DNA of 28,265 nucleotides, taken from contig JAHLWZ010001024.1 in the NCBI GenBank assembly GCA_020536535.1, positions 1 through 28,265 of the forward strand, in the 5' to 3' direction. The notes under the pieces were generated by a model, which searched no databases, was not told where the DNA came from, and saw only the letters and a program-made list of their open reading frames with translations. Numbering within the stretch: position 1 is the stretch's first letter; the number at the start of each line of letters is the position of its first letter. This document shows, piece by piece, positions 23,201 through 28,265 of this stretch. A program made the position numbers and the translations under genes. This DNA comes from Pelomyxa schiedti. Lineage: Eukaryota; Evosea; Pelobiontida; Pelomyxidae.

Positions 23201-23851
23201 TCGCCTGAAGTTCTGCGGGGCGACGACCACAACACCAAGTCCGACGTGTGGAGCTTCGGCATGCTTTGCTCCACCCTCGTCAATCCATTCCACACACCCT
23301 ACGACCACTTGCTTGGCGACCCCGCCTATTGCAAGACCCGCGGCACCAGTACCACAACAACAACAACCACCACAACAGCACCTGCAACTGCACAAGCTCC
23401 TTCATCCAATGCAACCGATAATCCTAACAATCTTCAACAATCTTCACTTCTGCCCTCGTCGTCGTCATCCTCGACAGCCACAACAACACCAACACCGCAA
23501 TCAGCCCCCACACCTGAATCTGCATCTACAACAACAGATAGAGGCTCTTCAGCAACAACGACAACAACTAGGACGAATTCCAGCCTCACACTCGAAGAGA
23601 CGCTTGTGAGGGAGGGAATCACCACAGGCAAGGTGTCGCCGCAGCCGCCGCCGTCGGCCGCCAGCTTCGCGCCGTGGGCCCCTGCTGTGATGCTGATGTG
23701 CTGGCACCCGACACCCTCGGCCAGGTCCACCATATCTGGCGTGGTTCAGGTCATTATGGACCCATCTTCGGCGACTGCTGCTTCTGCTGCTGTTGGAAGT
23801 GAACAAAGAACCTCCCCACGCAGAAGAAAACCATCCAGAGATGATCCCTAA
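17266..23851 (+). CDS. ROCO-family LRR-Roc-COR-kinase
   Basis: Nineteen exons, 1882 residues: 17266-17353, 17404-17622, 17683-17859, 17905-17964, 18028-18105, 18146-18226, 18274-18351, 18398-18478, 18518-18595, 18637-18714, 18756-18944, 18995-19069, 19114-20191, 20230-20348, 20413-22467, 22537-22872, 22926-22978, 23029-23091, 23189-23851. LRRs fill roughly residues 150-430, with more near 690-750. Roc GTPase: P-loop GDGAAGKTTL (about 776-785), TDGI, WDLGGQ (821-826), GTHLDK (905-910). COR follows. Kinase: GGFGKV (1470), VAIK Lys1488, HSDLHAGN (Asp1620), DFG (1644), SPE, DVWSFG (1681). All catalytic residues are present, so an active Ser/Thr kinase gated by the Roc GTPase is expected. The kinase C-lobe has a Thr/Ser/Pro-rich insert. 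Exon 3 acceptor and the exon 18/19 junction (alternative 23095/23196) are less certain. Confidence 0.93.
17905..18714 (+). repeat. Tandem one-per-LRR exons with phase-1 introns
   Basis: Exons 5-10 of the ROCO gene are 78, 81, 78, 81, 78 and 78 nt, i.e. 26 or 27 codons each, the length of one leucine-rich repeat. Each begins within or next to the Asn of the repeat (NNKI, DNNM, NNRI and similar) and ends just after the LDLS or LNL strand of that repeat. Every intron here (39-63 nt) is phase 1, so each exon could be duplicated or lost without breaking frame. Confidence 0.88.
23340..23580 (+). repeat. Thr/Ser/Pro low-complexity insert in the kinase domain
   Basis: Runs of ACA/ACC codons (Thr), TCG/TCA (Ser) and Pro/Gln codons encode about 80 low-complexity residues between the DVWSFG segment and the last kinase helix (VMLMCWHPTPSARSTI). 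It stays in frame and lies in an expected loop region (after helix F), so the fold is probably kept. The triplet-repeat nature suggests slippage growth. Confidence 0.85.
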
Positions 23852-23950
23852 CTCCAAAGCATCCCCCAATCCACAAACAACAGTATGACTTGTACAAACG
23901 ACTTGTAATCATTCCCATTCCTACCTAACACACCTACCATCACCTAAAAA

Positions 23951-24811
23951 ATGATGAGTTTCGGTGAAAGAAGAAAAAACCAACTCAATCAAAAGATGGA
24001 CGAACAGGTGCCGCGGGCCGTACGCGAGGACAAGGCCAAGGAGGCCTGGGACTCGCTAGAAGACTATCAAGCCTCTTTGGTGATGAAGAAGTCTGCCTCT
24101 GCCGCTGCAGCGCCGACAGACGACAGGGTGAAAAAAATGCGCAGGGTGTCCCAGAACATGTGGTCAAAATACGTACTGCCAAACGCGACCAAGTACGGCT
24201 TCGTGGCCCAGAAAAGGGCTTGGTCCCTCGATGCCCTCGTCGCTGCCACGTCGTCGCAACGGTCTTTATCACAACAACTACCGCAACAAGAACAAGAACA
24301 AGAACAGGAACAGGAACGGCAGCAGCAACCACAACAAAAAAGGAGCAGATTGGCCGCGGCTGCAACCACCAAAGTTGACCCTGACCAACTGAGAGATCTG
24401 TCTGAGGCTGTTCTGAGGGCCCGGCAGGCCCTTTTGCCCCTCGTCACACACGCTCTCAGCAACTGGTCTCAGAATGTAATTTCCACAGTTGATTCACCAA
24501 TTCCAACGGACTCAACACCCACCGCCACTCTACCACACCCACAATCACCATCACCAGCACAATCACAACCACAGCAACCGCCACAAGGAGTAAATGATGG
24601 GAAGGACCAAAAACCAATTAGCACTTGTGATTGCAATTGCACGGAACCTTTGGCATCACTACCCTGCGCGAATCTATCACCTCCAGACCCTAATCTTGTA
24701 GTACTTGCTTCCGATACTGCTGAGAGAAGAATTGATCTATGTGACACTCTAAATCAATTGCTCCACTCAACATTACCACCCACCAGCACCCCACTGAAAC
24801 AAACTTTGTAA
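23951..24811 (+). CDS. Gln-rich protein of unknown function
   Basis: An intronless frame of 286 residues starting at tandem ATG codons, 99 bp after the ROCO stop and 38 bp before the end of the convergent next gene. The N-terminal 100 residues are charged and probably helical (FGERRKNQLNQKMDEQVP, then WDSLEDYQASLVMKK and WSKYVLPNATKYG), followed by a Gln/Glu repeat at about 110-130, a basic KRSR patch, a helix (LRDLSEAVLRARQALLPLV) and a Pro/Gln/Ser/Thr-rich tail with a small Cys cluster (CDCNC). There is no signal peptide or membrane segment. The composition suggests a nuclear or scaffold protein, but I recognise no family. The coding call rests on length, a codon pattern like its neighbours, and tight fit between genes. 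Confidence 0.72.
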   Translation: MMSFGERRKNQLNQKMDEQVPRAVREDKAKEAWDSLEDYQASLVMKKSASAAAAPTDDRVKKMRRVSQNMWSKYVLPNATKYGFVAQKRAWSLDALVAATSSQRSLSQQLPQQEQEQEQEQERQQQPQQKRSRLAAAATTKVDPDQLRDLSEAVLRARQALLPLVTHALSNWSQNVISTVDSPIPTDSTPTATLPHPQSPSPAQSQPQQPPQGVNDGKDQKPISTCDCNCTEPLASLPCANLSPPDPNLVVLASDTAERRIDLCDTLNQLLHSTLPPTSTPLKQTL

Positions 24812-24849
24812 AAAAATTCAATCACTTCTTTCCAATCTTCTTCTATGTG

Positions 24850-27521
24850 TTACACAAACCAAAGGTTCCACACTACTGTGGCAAACAAGATTGACCAGGG
24901 TGAAGCTGCCAAAGGCAGAGCAAAACTGAGGCTCTCACTCTTCTGTTGTGATTCTTCTGATGAAGGCGAAAACGAAACAGAGGGATTCGCAACAATCAAA
25001 TCCGCGACCATTTGCCTGACCTCCTCGAGTGCAGTGAAGTTTGTGGTGTTCCAGAACCACCCTGTGAGAGCCGGGGCACATCCATCCCATGAGCAGGTTC
25101 CCATCTGCGTGTACACCCGGGATATAATGCTCCGGACAGATTCGCCAAGGCCCAATTTCTCTGCTTGCTGGAACATGGCCCAGTCCTGAAGCCCGCTGCG
25201 GAGCATTTTTAGCCTGAGGGATGCTACTGGGCCTTCTATCTGAACTTCAGATGGAGAGCCGGCCCTGAAGAGGAAGAGAATACCAAAATGGTTGGTTAGT
25301 TATTATTATAAGAATAATTCGGAGAGGCGGAGGAAAGATAGAGAGAAAAAGAGAAAAAGCACACGGAGCAAGCCAGCCGTTGTGGTGCCCGGGATAGAGC
25401 AAAACTCCATCTCCAGATTTGTGGAATGCTTCCTCGTTTTTGCCCCAGGGGTCCTGCATGTCCCACGCAGAAATGCTCCAGAACAGAAAGCCCTGTAGTT
25501 TTTTAGTGCGGAATGAAAAGGCGGGGAGTTTCAATGAATACTTACCGTGGCCCGCTCAAAGAATGATCCCCACATCAGCATTGCTGGCTCAAAGGCGTCC
25601 AAAGTGTTTGTGGCAAATGTTGGCCAAGGAGGGTGGTTGGAGCACGACTCGTAGAACCACAGCTTTATGCCTTTATCGAACAGTGTTGGCCATGTACTCC
25701 TCCCGTAGTATTGGTCTGATGGGCCACTGCCTTCTGCCCAGTAAGTGTACCATGGAGGATTCACAACGTATATTCCAATCACTTCGTCCAGGTCATCAGT
25801 CACGGTCAGCTTGGTTGCCAAAGTTAACGCGTTACGGCTTGCATAGTAAGAAAAATAACCTGAGGTTGTATGGTACCAAGAGTCTGTGCTTTCCAATCTG
25901 AATCCCCTTGCTGCATTAATAATCCATCAGCTATAATGGCGGGGTAAAGATCAGCCGGTGGCTCGTCAGAGGCGTAAGAAACTTGAGAGTCGTAAGCTTC
26001 TGCTTCTAACATAAGAAAACCAACTTGTTGACTCGAACCACCCAAGAGACTTGTATTCCTCTGCAAATGATTCTGAAATAAGAAGTGACTACAATAGCAC
26101 GGAATAGATAGGAGGGTATGCTACGGGCAAGTGAAGTATAGACAGAATCACTGCAAGAAGAAAATGTATCCCATTCAGAGCCAGGTGAAAATGGAATAGT
26201 GAAGTCAGTCATATTAACTCCATCTGAGAAATGTGTTCTACATAGTGTTACACGGTAACATAAGTTGTTATCTACCCATCAAAGTAGCTACTTAAATCAC
26301 TGATGTATTCCGTGTTCTCGAAATCCACAGAGCACCCATCCCATGCCGGCCTTACTTCCTTTAGTTTGGAAGGGAAAGGAAGGGAGCATACCTGATAAAC
26401 ATGGGATTGGTTTGAATCCTGTGTAAGTGGGCCAGGTCTTCATATCTGTGGGCGACTTCTTTACCAAGTTCACTCCAGTTATTGTAGCAAACAAGGGAAT
26501 CACCACTCCCTTAACATCTGAGAGGAAGAGGAGAAATAGTGTGATACCTGAGCACCAGTCGTACGTTCCATCGTGATATGCTGTAAGAGTATCTTCTGAG
26601 AGTTGGAAAAGGGAGGAAACAGAATTCATCGTGTCCAGCACAAAGTCCCACACCTGAAGGTGCACTGGTATTTGGAGCAGTTGAGATCCCCCAGATTTAA
26701 CAATGATATTTCTTGAAGTTGAAATTGGATTAAACAACAAAAAAATGATTTCAGCTTCAAACTCACCCAACGTAGTTTCCTGCCATTGCATCTTTTGGTA
26801 CATGCACATCCACAAACAGTGCCACATTTTCACCAGCAGTACAATCAAATGGCTTGGGGGATTGAGTCTTGATACGCAGGAATAAATCAACACACTTGAG
26901 CCACGTTTTCGTTTGTATAGGGATCAATTAAAGGCACAAGAGGATCAGGGATATTGGTATCACCAGTGGGTGAAAACTCTGGCACAGGTAGGCTCCCTGT
27001 GATATAATAGTCTGGACTTCCAGCAAAATCTATCCAATACTGCCTAAAGAAAACAAAGGAGCCACTGTCAATACTGCTGCTTGTCTGGGTACTATTTGGT
27101 TAAAGAAAAAAAAAAAAGAGTGAAAATGGCTGGCTGCACGCACGGTTGATTCCGTAAGTGAAGTTGCTTCAATTAAAATATCCTGTGCATCCCCATACAG
27201 CACAAACTGTCCACTCCCAAAGCTGTTGGGATTTAGCAAGCCAAAACGTGATTCACAGGTACAAAAATAAAAGGTTAAAAAAAAAAAATGTAACCACATA
27301 AAATTAGGCAACTTTTCCAAAACATTCAACAATGCAAGGTACCTCGCCTTGGGCGTGTTGATTACCAAGTAAGGCACTAGGTCTTGAGACCCGGGCTTGG
27401 CTGTTGTTGGTTGAATTTTCCTGTTTATCGGCGCTCCCCACCACTCCAGCCCCGACACCCCACTGCACGAAATGACGACAGCAAAAGCAACTGCAACCAA
27501 ACCCACACCAGCAACCTTCAT
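24850..27521 (-). CDS. Secreted DUF4091 / GH123-like glycosidase-type protein
   Basis: Thirteen exons, minus strand: 27521-27343, 27222-27144, 27084-26905, 26867-26767, 26711-26548, 26509-26392, 26350-26276, 26237-26125, 26072-26025, 25981-25860, 25809-25546, 25492-25365, 25264-24850, giving 661 residues. A signal peptide (about 1-24) is followed by a beta-sandwich (VALFVDVHVPKDAMAGNYVG, VHLQVWDF), then a barrel-like region with VAHRYEDLAHLHRIQTNP, YKSLGWFESTISYASDEPP and KLWFYESCSNHPPWPTF, then GFLFWSISAW, GDGVLLYPG and SLRLKMLRSGLQDW. This order is that of DUF4091 proteins related to GH123 glycosidases. The Asp-Glu of DEP (358-359) fits the acidic pair used there in substrate-assisted catalysis; activity is inferred. 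A C-terminal Ser-rich stretch and hydrophobic tail look like a GPI-anchor signal. It converges on the Gln-rich gene with under 40 bp between stops. Confidence 0.88.
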
Positions 27522-27611
27522 TGCGCGAGTCACCTCTGCAAATGACCGTTGCGTGGGTACCAGACAACGGAAAAGTTTTTGATCGATTCATCCCTTTTTT
27601 GAAAGTACGAA

Positions 27612-28025
27612 CTATTTACATCGTTTCTTGTGAAGGACTTGTGCGGCATACCTAGAACCAACATCTGGGGAGAAGTACGGTGGAGACGGTGGAATCTTGT
27701 CGGCGATTATGCCGTACCGTGTGCGTAGAACCAGTGTAATTCCAGCATTTTCTCCAAGAGCTGTCATAGAGTGTAAACATATGTTAAGGGATGACTAAGT
27801 TTAATATCTGGGCCAGTTCAATCAATGCAAACATTTGTTTCAAGAGACATTCCCAGGAATTTACTGAGTCAGATGAAGATTCACATCCTTGACAACAAGC
27901 CTTCTAGCTCTTAGTCCATACAACACAGCATCTGACCATGAGTGATCACACCAATAACAAAAGGATTCACCAGAGTTGTGAAGAGCAAACAAAGAGCGAA
28001 CATATTGGATCTGATAGTTTCCCAT
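27612..28025 (-). CDS. Unresolved exon pair of an unknown gene
   Basis: Two open stretches on the minus strand. The first runs from ATG 28025 to a stop at 27861 (54 residues, with LFALHNSGESFCYWCDHSWSD, spaced Trp and Cys). The second is open from about 27767 to the stop at 27612 and reads GITLVLRTRYGIIADKIP, then PSPPYFSPDVGSRYAAQVL, which looks like real protein. A GT-AG intron from CA|GTAAAT (27862) to GACAG (27761) exists, but it joins the second part in a different frame from the protein-like one, so another exon or donor is probably missing. The fragment ends only 91 bp upstream of the DUF4091 gene start on the same strand. No family recognised. Confidence 0.35.
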
Positions 28026-28265
28026 TTTGTATAAATCTTTGATGTTAGTACTTCACAATGATGTCAGTAAACTTTAACACATAAGCTCCTGCCAACCTAG
28101 TCAGGCTTTTGCCAATGAATCAGGTTTACAGAACCCAGGAAATAACACCCAAAAAGCACAAAATTACAGTCAAATTGCAACTCTGTGGTTGATATTGTGT
28201 AAAAATCCTTGCTATTTTTGTTCAGTTGAGTGTCATTTTTTGTGGAAAACCTTGGTGTTCATAAC

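Overview
This is nuclear DNA of a unicellular eukaryote, gene-dense and rich in introns. The evidence is GT-AG introns of mostly 33-70 nt (shortest 26), eukaryote-only families (annexin, ROCO kinase, CUL4-type WD40 adaptor, proteasome assembly chaperone), and gene gaps often under 130 bp on both strands. A large LRR-Roc-COR-kinase, TKL-like kinase motifs and compact genes would fit an amoebozoan, but I cannot fix the lineage from this window.

Layout. 1-1371: no recognisable gene; it holds an inverted-repeat structure. 1372-2667 (+): astacin-type metalloprotease with an N-terminal ubiquitin-like domain and C-terminal Cys/His repeats. 2793-4158 (+): three-exon gene resembling proteasome assembly chaperone 1 (PSMG1). 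4221-5454 (-): six-exon four-repeat annexin. 5455-5909: divergent spacer with a U2-snRNA-like segment. 5910-7913 (+): secreted or membrane protein with a long Ser-X repeat. 8021-10517 (-): 17-exon WD40 protein of the DCAF6/DCAF8/WDTC1 type. 10769-11408 (+): ARL6IP4/SR-25-like protein. 11613-15905 (-): intronless 1430-residue helical-repeat protein with a ZZ-like zinc finger. 16065-16878 (-): methyltransferase-like protein. 17266-23851 (+): 19-exon ROCO kinase of 1882 residues. 23951-24811 (+): Gln-rich protein of unknown function. 24850-27521 (-): 13-exon secreted DUF4091/GH123-like protein. 27612-28025 (-): unresolved exon fragments.

The exon models were built by hand. A junction was accepted when GT-AG splicing restored frame and joined recognisable protein motifs. 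The annexin, WD40, ROCO and DUF4091 models close exactly to multiples of three. The genes show no sign of forming one pathway; this reads as ordinary chromosome. The most interesting points are the ubiquitin-like/astacin/CHORD-like architecture, the one-exon-per-LRR phase-1 design of the ROCO gene, the U2-like snippet, and the 26-nt intron.
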